Assembly (NCBI RefSeq): GCF_000026365.1
Contig: NC_012991.1
Span: 558,001 to 622,000 of the forward strand
DNA from: Zygosaccharomyces rouxii
Taxonomy: Eukaryota; Ascomycota; Saccharomycetes; Saccharomycetales; Saccharomycetaceae
DNA length: 64,000 bases
Reading direction: 5' to 3'
Part shown: positions 39,162 to 48,400 of the stretch, one piece after another
Layout of the letters: every line of letters starts with the position of its first letter
Position numbering within the stretch: the first letter of the stretch is position 1
Translations under genes and position numbers: made by a program
Notes under the pieces: model-generated
Told to the model about the DNA's origin: nothing
Databases searched by the model: none
What the model saw: only the letters and a program-made list of their open reading frames with translations

Positions 39162-39397
39162 GTATGTCCTCTTGTCAAGTGAGGGTGGGTCGGAAGAATC
39201 AGATGTAACTGTGACGATTGGTAATATTCTGTTGTACCATCGGTAAGTGGTTCCTCGTGTTTTGGTGAACACGACTCTTACCACGTTACAGACTCTGATA
39301 CCTTACCGGCTATTACTTCGGATCACAGCTCCCTTCCTTGTGGAGGGGATACCTGTGATTCTATAACTCTCAAAGTACTAACCCTCTATCTTAACAG
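39162..39397 (+). other. RPS22B 5'UTR intron (236 nt)
   Basis: GTATGT starts at 39162, TACTAAC is at 39376-39382 and CAG ends at 39397, directly before the ATG. S. cerevisiae RPS22B also has a 5'UTR intron, which hosts the snoRNA snR44. Confidence 0.9.
39180..39367 (+). ncRNA. snR44: Probable intronic H/ACA snoRNA (snR44-like)
   Basis: In S. cerevisiae the first intron of RPS22B carries snR44, an H/ACA RNA that guides pseudouridylation of rRNA. Most of this intron is structured. GGTAAG pairs with CTTACC around an inner CGTGTT/AACACG stem (about 39241-39281). Farther on, ATCACAG pairs with CTGTGAT around a strong CCCTTCC/GGAGGGG hairpin (about 39321-39359), followed by ATA. The exact ends and the H and ACA boxes are not clear by eye, so the boundaries are approximate and the name rests on position. 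Confidence 0.5.
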
Positions 39398-40038
39398 ATG
39401 ACTCGTACTTCTGTTTTAGCTGATGCTCTAAAATCAATTACCAACGCTGAAAAAACTGGTAAGCGTCAAGTTTTGGTGAGACCATCTTCTAAGGTCGTCA
39501 TTAAATTTCTACAGGTTATTCAAAAGCATGGTATGTATACTTGAAACTCAAGTTTGATACCCGGACTGATAACTGGATGGTTTGTCGGATGGTAAGACTT
39601 ATTACCACTAATAGTCGCCTACTGTCTTTTAAGTGTCCGGAAAAGCAACTGAGGAGTCACCATAGATGGTATGAGAATTTTTCAATTGAAATAAAATGCT
39701 ATGCTCATACCGTTATGTCACTTCCTCAACAATCTTTTTCTTGTCAATTGATTTTTTTTACTAACAGATGAAAAAAAGGTTACATCGGTGAATTCGAACT
39801 AATCGATGATCACAGATCCGGTAAATTAGTGGTTCAACTAAATGGCCGTCTCAACAAATGCGGTGTCATCTCACCACGTTTCAACGTTAAGATTGGGGAC
39901 ATGGAGAAGTGGACTGCTAATTTGCTGCCAGCCCGTCAATTCGGTTACGTGATCTTGACTACTTCTGCAGGTATCATGGATCATGAAGAAGCAAGAAGAA
40001 AGCACGTCTCAGGTAAAATCTTGGGATATGTCTACTAA
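39398..40038 (+). CDS. RPS22B: 40S ribosomal protein S22 (uS8), spliced
   Basis: Join 39398-39530 and 39779-40038, giving 130 residues, the exact length of yeast Rps22. The protein belongs to the uS8 family and helps assemble the 40S platform. It reads [32 protein letters not shown], then across the junction [10 protein letters not shown], ending [14 protein letters not shown]. The coding intron splits a Gly codon (G|GT). Together with the 5'UTR intron this matches the two-intron structure of S. cerevisiae RPS22B (YLR367W) rather than the intronless RPS22A. Confidence 0.97.
39531..39778 (+). other. RPS22B coding intron (248 nt)
   Basis: GTATGT is at 39531, TACTAAC at 39759-39765, and the 3' site is AAG ending at 39778. 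A CAG only 2 nt after the branch site is skipped. The intron can fold: CCGGAC near 39561 with GTCCGG near 39638, and GGTATGAG near 39668 with CTCATACC near 39703. Confidence 0.9.
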
Positions 40039-40537
40039 TGGTGGAAAGGGCTCTTGTCACACATTGTAGAATTTCTTTTTCTCTCTTTCTATTATTGTAT
40101 ATTGTACTTAGCACTTCGAAAAAAAAATGTTGGAATTTTAATGTATTATTATTTGAACTTTTGTGACTACTTTAATCAACCGTAACTATTTGACTACGAC
40201 TCACATCTTAGCGATGACACCGCAGTTAACCGTCGGTTGTTCAGTTTCATTCACTATATAATTTACTAGTCATTGAATCATGACTACATGACTACCTGGC
40301 TCCCGACTGAAAAAATCCGTGTGGTGAAAAATAAAGGCGACTCATTGAAAAATTTGATGAGTTATGAGTTAAGATACTGAAATGTTGAACGATTAGGTCA
40401 TGGTCATGAATAATGATAACCTTCTTCCAATGTCATATATAAGTGGCTGCTTTTGAATGGAATAGACTTAAAATTTTATCTCTTTTCTTCCCAAAGGACT
40501 GCAAAGCATTGAATAATCAAGTCTTACTCGACATAAG
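40039..40537. other. RPS22B 3' flank / VHT1 promoter
   Basis: This stretch of about 500 bp is without a gene. It contains a vitamin-H response element at 40276-40293 plus several extra TGACT half-sites (40162-40305). Confidence 0.55.
40276..40293 (+). promoter_or_regulatory. Vitamin-H response element (Vhr1 site) of VHT1
   Basis: AATCA (40276-40280), eight bases, then TGACT (40289-40293) exactly fits AATCA-N8-TGAYT, the element through which Vhr1 induces VHT1 and BIO5 in low biotin. It is 245 bp before the VHT1 ATG. Confidence 0.7.
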
Positions 40538-42364
40538 ATGGTCGCTGGTTGGAAACGATTTATACCTCATCTTCGGGTATTACCTGAAGATTTAGAACTT
40601 AATGATGATACACAGGAATCGAGTGTTAATCAGGATTCATCAACGGAAATCGAAGAACAGGATAAGACTGTCGAAAGAGTCGAAGTCAAGGGAGACGCAG
40701 ATGTGCAGGATTTGGAAAAATCAAGCCAAAGCTCAGAAGCTCCCTGTAAATCGCCATCAAATTTGGAATCTCATCCACTGGGTCTCCAGAGAGATTATCC
40801 CTACGAATTGAGAGATGAATCAGGTCGTAAGTGGTGGAAATATTTCGATGAGTATGAATACCGTTTGAATAAGGAATATAAAAAATCTCGTAAATGGTAC
40901 GAGTTTTTATATCCTAACCATGCTACACAGACGAAGGCTGAAAGAACTTTACTTTACAAACTGGATGTAATTCTTGCCTTTTATTTTCTCGTTTTGAATT
41001 GGTCCAAATCTTTGGATACCAACAACTATACAAATGCTTATGTTTCTGGTATGCAACAAGATTTGCACATGAAAGGTAATGACTACATTAATACGTCTAC
41101 GATTACGAATGTCGGATCAATTGTGCTTCAATTGCCATTCATGTACATTTTACCTCGTTTCCCAGCTCATATCGTTTTACCGGTCATGGATTTAGGTTGG
41201 ACTTGGTTCACCTTTGCATGCTATAGGGCAAACAATTTGAGAGAATTTAGAGGCTATAGATTTATTGAGTTCTCTTTTGGTGCCGCCTATTACCCGATGT
41301 CACAATACTTATTAGGTACGTGGTATGCTCCGGATGAAATTAGTTCTCGTGTGGCACTTTTCTTTGCTGGTCAAATGTTGGGAGGAATCACCTCTGGTTT
41401 ATTACAGAGTAGAATTTTCCGTTCCTTGAATGGTACTAATGGAATTGCGGGTTGGAGATGGATGTTCATCATTGATTCCATGGCAATTTCATTACCAACG
41501 GTCATTATGGGATTTTTCCTCATCCCAGGTATACCTTCTAAATGCTACTCTTTATTTTTAACTGATGATGAGATCAGAGCCGCGCGTAACAGAAATAAGA
41601 GAACTGGTATCACTGATGGATTGGACAAACGGCAATTGAAACCACTATGGGATCGTGGCATTTGGAAAACCGTCTTATTCACATCAACTTTCTGGGTTCT
41701 GGTCGTCTTTGACACTTGTTCTTGGAATAACATGACTGCCTTTAGCGGTTCTTATACACTGTGGTTAAATTCTAACAAGAGCTATTCTGTGGAAAAAGTC
41801 AATAATTACAGTGTATTACCGGCTTGTTTAGGGCTTGCCTATGTGTTCTTCTGTGCATTTGGTGCTGATTTATTTCGATGCAAATGGGGGTTTATGGTTT
41901 TCTCACAAGTCATGAATACTATTTCATGTGCAATTTTAATTAAATGGGATGTTTCCAATTCTACTAAGTGGTATGCATTTTTGACAACATATTTCAGTGT
42001 GGCAGCATCTCCAAGTCTTTGGTCATTCATCAATGATTTCTTAAGATTTAACCCTCAAGTGAAGGCAGTTACTTGGATTGCTATTTATTCCATTTCACAA
42101 TCAACTTACGCTTGGATTCCTAAACTTGCATGGCCCACTACAGATGCCCCTAGATTTAAAAGAGGTTACGTGGTGAGTATCGTATTTGGTACCATCTATT
42201 TGTTATGGACATTCGTCGTCTTATTTTTCTACAAGCGCAACGAAAAGAAACACGCCTTAGGAAATGGTATTATTCTCTACAATTCAGATAAAGGTGAAGA
42301 ACCGCCAGCTTGGTTAGAGACTGAAATGGAGGAAAGAAATGGTTTTTACTATTTGAAAGAATAA
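40538..42364 (+). CDS. VHT1: Vht1, plasma-membrane H+/biotin symporter
   Basis: Vht1 imports biotin (vitamin H) with protons. This 608-residue MFS protein of the allantoate-permease (DAL5/anion:cation symporter) family has a long cytosolic N-terminus of about 140 residues, then about twelve membrane spans beginning LLYKLDVILAFYFLVLNW. SLDTNNYTNAYVSGMQ, GTWYAPDEISSRVALFFAGQ and GWRWMFIIDS are family motifs. Position next to the YGR067C-like gene matches S. cerevisiae VHT1 (YGR065C). The upstream Vhr1 element independently supports the identity. Confidence 0.95.
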   Translation: MVAGWKRFIPHLRVLPEDLELNDDTQESSVNQDSSTEIEEQDKTVERVEVKGDADVQDLEKSSQSSEAPCKSPSNLESHPLGLQRDYPYELRDESGRKWWKYFDEYEYRLNKEYKKSRKWYEFLYPNHATQTKAERTLLYKLDVILAFYFLVLNWSKSLDTNNYTNAYVSGMQQDLHMKGNDYINTSTITNVGSIVLQLPFMYILPRFPAHIVLPVMDLGWTWFTFACYRANNLREFRGYRFIEFSFGAAYYPMSQYLLGTWYAPDEISSRVALFFAGQMLGGITSGLLQSRIFRSLNGTNGIAGWRWMFIIDSMAISLPTVIMGFFLIPGIPSKCYSLFLTDDEIRAARNRNKRTGITDGLDKRQLKPLWDRGIWKTVLFTSTFWVLVVFDTCSWNNMTAFSGSYTLWLNSNKSYSVEKVNNYSVLPACLGLAYVFFCAFGADLFRCKWGFMVFSQVMNTISCAILIKWDVSNSTKWYAFLTTYFSVAASPSLWSFINDFLRFNPQVKAVTWIAIYSISQSTYAWIPKLAWPTTDAPRFKRGYVVSIVFGTIYLLWTFVVLFFYKRNEKKHALGNGIILYNSDKGEEPPAWLETEMEERNGFYYLKE

Positions 42365-42409
42365 CATCCTAATAATATAATATTTGTATAATGATGTATA
42401 TCGCTGTGT

Positions 42410-42739
42410 TTAAAGTAAACCTATTTTTCTAAGCTCATCCCTCAATGTACCATTGTTCTCAAATGCGTGCAATTGAGATTCTGTGCCCCATAGAGTACCA
42501 TTGTAGTAGATACTGGGTAAGTTTCTGCTACCAGTAACTTGTTGAAATGCAGATCTCCATTGCTCTTGATCAGGTCTAGGGAAAGAAGCAATGTCAAACA
42601 CGTAGATTTTATTCTCGATACCAAGTTTCTTCCAAACGGAGTTTGCGTATCTACAATCAGGGCACCAACTAGCAGAAAACTGTAGGACCTTGTGAGATTT
42701 GAGTAATTCAAGCACCTTAGGAACTAATTCTGAGGACAT
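42410..42739 (-). CDS. GRX8: Glutaredoxin-like protein Grx8
   Basis: This is a 109-residue dithiol glutaredoxin-fold protein with active site Cys26-Pro-Asp-Cys29 (SWCPDC) and a cis-Pro region LPSIYYNG. S. cerevisiae Grx8 (YLR364W) has the unusual SWCPDC site, the same length and low oxidoreductase activity. Cytosolic; no targeting signal is visible. It is convergent with VHT1, 45 bp apart, and divergent from SPT4. Confidence 0.93.
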   Translation of the reverse strand: MSSELVPKVLELLKSHKVLQFSASWCPDCRYANSVWKKLGIENKIYVFDIASFPRPDQEQWRSAFQQVTGSRNLPSIYYNGTLWGTESQLHAFENNGTLRDELRKIGLL

Positions 42740-43113
42740 TTCTCGAGGAATGGTTTAGTTTGTTACTGGTGGGGAGTGGCCTAAAAGATGATTCATTGTT
42801 GCATTTTGTCAAGGTAAAAAAGATTCTTTATAGTTGAACATCGCGCAGGTTAAAGACAGAGACCACCTGATGATAGTATACAAAGTCATCAGAAGACTCT
42901 GGCAAAATTCTTGGGGAATCAGCTACAAAATTATTCAAGGGCTTCTAAGGATCTGTACTTCTTGAACTGATTATTATGGTGAAGATATGCTAGTTCTTGT
43001 TCGTAAGTAGGGACAACATCTGACAAAATGTTAAAGGAATCATCAAGTTAGCGATAATACTTAAGTACATCTATAAATGAAGCTTACTGTCTAATAAGGT
43101 GTAGTGGTTCATA
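42740..43113. other. Divergent promoter GRX8 / SPT4
   Basis: 374 bp of AT-rich sequence. No gene, RNA or repeat recognised. Confidence 0.45.
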
Positions 43114-43422
43114 ATGTCCAGTGACAGGGCATGTATGCTATGTGGGATTGTGCAAACAACAAATGAATTTACCAATGATGGTTGTCCCAACTGTCAAGGT
43201 ATATTTGAAGAAGCAGGTGTATCTACTATTGAATGTACCTCTCCATCTTTTGAAGGACTAATTGGTATGTGCAAGCCAAATAAATCATGGGTTGCCAAAT
43301 GGATGAGTGTTGATCAATATATACCTGGGATGTACGCTGTTAAAGTGGACGGTAGACTTCCCATTGAAGTAGTTGACTTACTACCGTACTACAAACCGAG
43401 AGATGGTAGTCAAGTTGAGTAG
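43114..43422 (+). CDS. SPT4: Spt4, DSIF transcription elongation factor subunit
   Basis: Spt4 pairs with Spt5 (DSIF) to clamp RNA polymerases I and II and aid elongation. The 102-residue length equals the S. cerevisiae protein (YGR063C). Four cysteines, C7, C10, C24 and C27 (CMLC...CPNC), form the zinc finger, and [21 protein letters not shown] is the Spt5-contact strand region. The short gap to COX18 (163 bp, same strand) means COX18 has a very short promoter. Confidence 0.96.
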   Translation: MSSDRACMLCGIVQTTNEFTNDGCPNCQGIFEEAGVSTIECTSPSFEGLIGMCKPNKSWVAKWMSVDQYIPGMYAVKVDGRLPIEVVDLLPYYKPRDGSQVE

Positions 43423-43585
43423 ATATTTATGTAGATTAGGATGTAAAAAGTTAAAAATTGGTAGCTTCTACGCTGTTACATATCCTTCTTCGCTATGTTA
43501 TCTTGCATCTACTATTACAAGATATGATAATTTCAATATTGAAAAGTTATCTATGTCAACTCTTCGAAAACGATGAAGTTGAACA

Positions 43586-44497
43586 ATGTTTGTAAAATCG
43601 ATACAAAGGCTGCCGAATAGAATTGGCAAGAGGCATTTCTCTTCGTTCCAGAATGTAGCTGATACTTTCGTTACTCTGCATGAAGCTACATCTGTACCAT
43701 GGATGGTTCTCATACCACTAACTACAATTGGATTAAGAACATGTTTAACTCTACCATTAAGCATATGGCAGCGTAAGAGATTGGTAAAGCAGCAAGAATT
43801 AAGGAAAGTGGTACAGGCAGTACCACCAGTAACGAAATTAAGACTAGCAGCCGCTACAAATGCGGCGTCAAAAGCTAATGATGAGATTACAAGTTCTGGT
43901 AGTATAGTCAAAGAAGAGGAACATCCTATACAAACTAAACCACAGAGATTGACACCAGATCAGATTACGTTGTTGGCAGTGAAAGAAACTAGAAAGAGAC
44001 AAAAGAGATTATTTGGAAAGTATAATGTACAAATGTGGAAAAATGCTGTACTTCCACTGGTACAAATTCCATTATGGATAACCGTATCAATGGGGTTGAG
44101 GAATCTAACGGAGAAAAGACTCCTTGAGACTAATAATTGGTCATTGACTGAATACTTGTTCCCGGAAAATTTAGATCTTAGTCTTCCGTGGGATGATATG
44201 CCCATGGTAGCACCATTGATTTTGGGTACAATATCCTTAATCAATGTTGAGTACAACGGTAGAGTAATGACAAGTACATCCACATCTCGTGTAGGTATTG
44301 AAACTGCACCGAATGAATATTCAAGGATGTCTCAAGGTATCAAGAGTATCCTTAACGTATCTCGATTAAGTTGCGTTTTCATGATGGGTATATCTTCACA
44401 GGCGTCAATACTGCTATCGTTGTACTGGATAAGTTCACAATTTTACTCATTGATACAGAACATTTTTCTAGACTGGTTCTGGCCTTACCAGAGGTAG
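43586..44497 (+). CDS. COX18: Cox18, mitochondrial inner-membrane insertase
   Basis: Cox18 is an Oxa1/YidC-family insertase that exports the C-tail of Cox2 across the inner membrane. The 303-residue protein starts with a basic presequence (MFVKSIQRLPNRIGKRHFSS), then a first span with TSVPWMVLIPLTTIGLRTCLTLPLS typical of the family, a charged matrix loop, and later spans around NAVLPLVQIPLWITVSMGLRN and the C-terminus. S. cerevisiae COX18 is YGR062C, next to SPT4 (YGR063C) as here. Confidence 0.92.
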   Translation: MFVKSIQRLPNRIGKRHFSSFQNVADTFVTLHEATSVPWMVLIPLTTIGLRTCLTLPLSIWQRKRLVKQQELRKVVQAVPPVTKLRLAAATNAASKANDEITSSGSIVKEEEHPIQTKPQRLTPDQITLLAVKETRKRQKRLFGKYNVQMWKNAVLPLVQIPLWITVSMGLRNLTEKRLLETNNWSLTEYLFPENLDLSLPWDDMPMVAPLILGTISLINVEYNGRVMTSTSTSRVGIETAPNEYSRMSQGIKSILNVSRLSCVFMMGISSQASILLSLYWISSQFYSLIQNIFLDWFWPYQR

Positions 44498-44591
44498 TGA
44501 TATAAAATTCTTGTAAATTGAGTCCGTCTATCCTTATTTACACCTAATATACACTTTCAACAAACACATCCCAGATGCAATTCATTTCATT

Positions 44592-44858
44592 TCATTTCTT
44601 ATTATTGTTCTTTTGCTTCTCTTTTTCAATCTCCTTTCTATTACCTTTGACAAGTTCTAAATGACCTACTCTACTAGCTATAATCTTTTCAGTAGCTGCT
44701 GTCAAAGAAACTGTTTTATTCAGTTCCTTGAACTTGTTTAAAGATTTCTTCTTAGACTTAATCTGCAAAGGAGCTGCTCTTTTGGGATTTTTTTGCTTCT
44801 TTGTGATCCTACGTGGATCCTTTTGCTTCTTATTAACTCTTAGAGATTTCTGAGGCAT
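44592..44858 (-). CDS. Small basic protein, YLR363W-A-like (probably nucleolar)
   Basis: This is an 88-residue, very Lys/Arg/Asn-rich protein (KKQKDPRRITKKQKNPKRA, KSKKKSLNKF) with a hydrophobic patch TEKIIASRVGHLELV. Position near NMD4 (YLR363C) and size match S. cerevisiae YLR363W-A, a small conserved nucleolar protein of the UPF0390/LLPH-like type; the family name is my recollection. Its promoter has a PAC site and an RRPE-like run, the pair that marks ribosome-biogenesis genes. A role in ribosome assembly is inference. Confidence 0.78.
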   Translation of the reverse strand: MPQKSLRVNKKQKDPRRITKKQKNPKRAAPLQIKSKKKSLNKFKELNKTVSLTAATEKIIASRVGHLELVKGNRKEIEKEKQKNNNKK

Positions 44859-44964
44859 TGCAAAGGCTTTATTGGTTCAATATCCTTAAACTTAAGCTTA
44901 TCGTTATTATTATTACTGTTCTTCACTCTATAGCTCATCTCATCTCATCTCATCTCATCCTAAG

Positions 44965-44972
44965 CTCATCGC
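44965..44972 (-). promoter_or_regulatory. PAC element before the YLR363W-A-like gene
   Basis: CTCATCGC on the + strand reads GCGATGAG toward the gene, 107 bp before its ATG. AAAATTTTTT at 44990-44999 resembles the companion RRPE motif. Confidence 0.6.
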
Positions 44973-45253
44973 GCCAAGTGAAAAAAAATAAAATTTTTTG
45001 CAAATGTTCGGATGTTACCAGAGTCAACTGTAATAATACAAAGGCTTTTATAATAGTATTGAATTAATGAAGCTGTAATATTCAATTGGCATCGATGTTC
45101 TCCCCACGATGGCATATATAATGGTTAATAAATTAATGTTCGAGAAACGTTCAAATTAAATAAATTGCAGGCCTTGAATCTTGTTCTATGGTAGGTTAAT
45201 GGTTTATAGATAAACATCTTGTACATCTGTCGTCTACGTCTACAACAAGTAGT

Positions 45254-45259
45254 TGACTC
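45254..45259 (+). promoter_or_regulatory. Bas1/Gcn4 site (TGACTC) of ADE6
   Basis: TGACTC lies 149 bp before the ADE6 ATG, and a second copy in reverse (GAGTCA, 45352-45357) is 51 bp before it. Bas1/Bas2 and Gcn4 activate ADE genes through this core. Confidence 0.5.
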
Positions 45260-45407
45260 GCAATCAGCCGTTTAGTTTACTTTGATCCTTGGTTTCGTTA
45301 CCCCCTTCACTTTCCCTTCCATTTACTTAAGTGAAGTCAGACTAAGTATTAGAGTCAGGACCGACATTGTTTGCCACAGAGTATAAAGAATAAAACATAA
45401 AGAGGCC

Positions 45408-48400
45408 ATGTCGCATCACATATTGGTGGGTCCACAGGCCTTATCACAGTTTAGAGTGGATAATCTAGTGAAAAGTATCAACGAGTACTCTAACAGTACT
45501 TCTATCATCAAAGCTGTCAGGTCTTGCTACGTTCATTATGTGGATGCTAAAGAACCAGCACTTTCACCAAAGGATAAAGAATTATTAGAGGCACTTCTCA
45601 CCTACGATTCTCCATTGAACACCAAAGATGATCATCTTTCTAGACTTTTAGTAGATGCTGTGGTGAACAATGTGGATGACCCAGTTCTTGAAGAAGACAC
45701 CTATTTGGTAAGAATTACACCACGTTCAGGTACTATTTCCCCATGGTCCTCCAAGGCTACCAATATCATAGAAGTTTGTGGGTTGGATAGTAAGATTAAC
45801 CGTGTCGAAAGAGGGTTAGCACTAGTAATCAAGGTTATTCCAGGATTCCCCCAATTAGAGAACCTAAATGAAGTTTCATTAAAGACTGTTTTCGATAGAA
45901 TGACTCAAGAGATGCATCTACACTCTGCTCCATCTACTAAAGAGCTATTTGCTCATCACCAACCCAAGGAACTGGTTCATGTACCTCTGGTTTCTAATGC
46001 GGCTAAAGTACCACCCGAAACTACTTTAGCTAGTGCTAATAAAGAATTTGGTTTGGCTTTAGATAAAGGTGAAATGGACTATTTGATCAAAGCTTTTGCA
46101 GAAACTTTGGGAAGAGATCCAACCGATGTTGAGTTGTTCATGTTTGCTCAAGTCAATTCTGAACACTGTCGACACAAGATATTTAACGCTGACTGGACAA
46201 TTGATGGGTTGAAAAAGGAATTTACACTTTTCCAAATGATCAAAAATTCATTTAAAAAGACCCCTGATTTCACCATCAGCGCCTACTCTGATAATGCTGC
46301 TGTTATCGATACTGGTCACGCAGCTTACTACTTTACACCAAATCCTGAGAGTAAGTTGTGGACCGCTACGGAGGAAAATGTCCCTATGTTAGTTAAAGTG
46401 GAAACTCATAACCACCCAACTGCTGTGTCACCTTACCCTGGTGCTGCCACCGGTTCTGGTGGTGAAATTAGAGATGAAGGTGCCACCGGTAGAGGCTCTA
46501 AGTCTAAATGTGGTTTGAGCGGATTTTCTGTAAGTGATCTGAACATCCCAGGTCACAAGCAACCATGGGAAATTAATATCGGTAAACCTCATCACATTGC
46601 ATCCTCCTTCGATATCATGATTGAAGCCCCACTGGGATCTGCCGCATTTAACAACGAATTCGGTAGACCTTGTATCAATGGTTATTTCAGAACTCTAACC
46701 ACCAAGGTGAAAAATGCAAAGGGTAACGAAGAAGTCAGAGGATTCCATAAACCAATCATGGTCGCTGGTGGACTTGGTACCGTCAGACCACAATTTGCCC
46801 TAAAGAACAAGCCAATTACTGCAGGTTCCCACTTGATCGTCTTAGGTGGTCAATCCATGTTGATTGGTCTTGGTGGTGGTGCTGCTTCTTCTATTTCTTC
46901 AGGTGAAGGTTCCGCTCATTTGGATTTTGCATCTGTGCAAAGAGGTAACCCAGAAATGGAACGTCGTTGTCAACAAGTGATTGACACATGCGTTGCCTTG
47001 AACACTAAGAATCCAATCCAATCAATCCATGATGTGGGTGCCGGTGGTTTGTCTAATGCCTTGCCAGAATTGGTTCACGATAACGATCTAGGTGCCAAGT
47101 TCGACTTGAGAAAAGTTTTATCACTAGAACCCGGTATGTCACCAATGGAAATCTGGTGTAACGAATCTCAAGAACGTTACGTTCTAGGTGTCTCCTCTGG
47201 TGATCTACCAGTATTTGAAGAGATCTGCCGCAGAGAAAGAGCACCTTACGCAGTTGTCGGACAGGCTACTGCTGAACAAAGGCTTATTGTGGAGGACCCT
47301 CTGCTAAAGGACACTCCTATCGATTTGGAAATGCCAATTCTATTCGGTAAGCCACCAAAAATGTCTCAACAAACCACAACTCAGAACTTAAAATTGAATT
47401 CTCCAGACTTGAGTGTTATCCCTTCTGTTAAGGATGCTCTTGAAAGGGTTTTACATCTGCCAGCAGTCGGTTCTAAATCATTTTTGATTACTATTGGTGA
47501 CAGAACTGTTACTGGTCTTGTCGACAGAGATCAATTTGTTGGTCCATGGCAAGTTCCTGTGGCAGATGTTGGTGTCACCGGTACATCCTTCGGTCCAAAG
47601 ATAGTGACCTCTGGTGAAGCATTGGCAATGGGTGAAAGACCAACTAATGCACTAATCTCTGCCGCTGCCTCCGCAAAACTTTCCGTGGCAGAATCATTGC
47701 TAAACTTGTTTGCCAGTGACGTTAAATCGTTGAAGCATGTTAAATTATCTGCCAACTGGATGTCACCAGCTTCTCACCCTGGTGAAGGTGCCAAGCTATA
47801 CGAAGCTGTGCAAGCTCTTGGGTTAGACTTATGTCCTGGCATTGGTGTATCTATCCCTGTGGGTAAGGATTCGATGTCGATGAAAATGAAATGGGAGGAC
47901 AAGGAAGTTACTGCTCCATTATCCCTAGACATCACTGCTTTTGCTCCGGTTAACGACACTAACAAGACTTGGACTCCAGTTCTCAATAAGAATGTTCCTA
48001 ACACTGTGCTGGTTCTTGTTGATTTGGCTGCCACTGTATCTGAGAAATCTCTAGGTGGTTCTTCTCTACTACAGGTGTACAACCAGGTTGGTGACACTTC
48101 TCCAACAGTACATGATAACGCCACTCTAAAGGGTTTCTTAGAGGCACTTCTCGAATTACATACCACCGATCTTGTCCATGCCTACCACGATAGATCCGAT
48201 GGTGGTCTAATTGTCACTTTGTTAGAAATGGCATTTGCATCTCGCTGTGGTTTGACGGTTTCTGTGGATGATACTGAGGAACCAAGCCCATTGTTGCCTT
48301 TGTTCAACGAAGAATTAGGTGCAGTATTCCAAGTTTCTGAATCTAAATTACTCGATTTCAAGTTGATTCTATCAAGACATGGTATTTCAGCTAGACATGT

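Larger units (their letters stand above)
44859..45407. other. Divergent promoter of the YLR363W-A-like gene and ADE6
   Basis: 549 bp. The left part has five tandem CTCAT units (44934-44958), a PAC site (44965-44972) and an A/T run (44990-44999). The right part has TGACTC sites at 45254-45259 and, inverted, 45352-45357. Confidence 0.6.
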
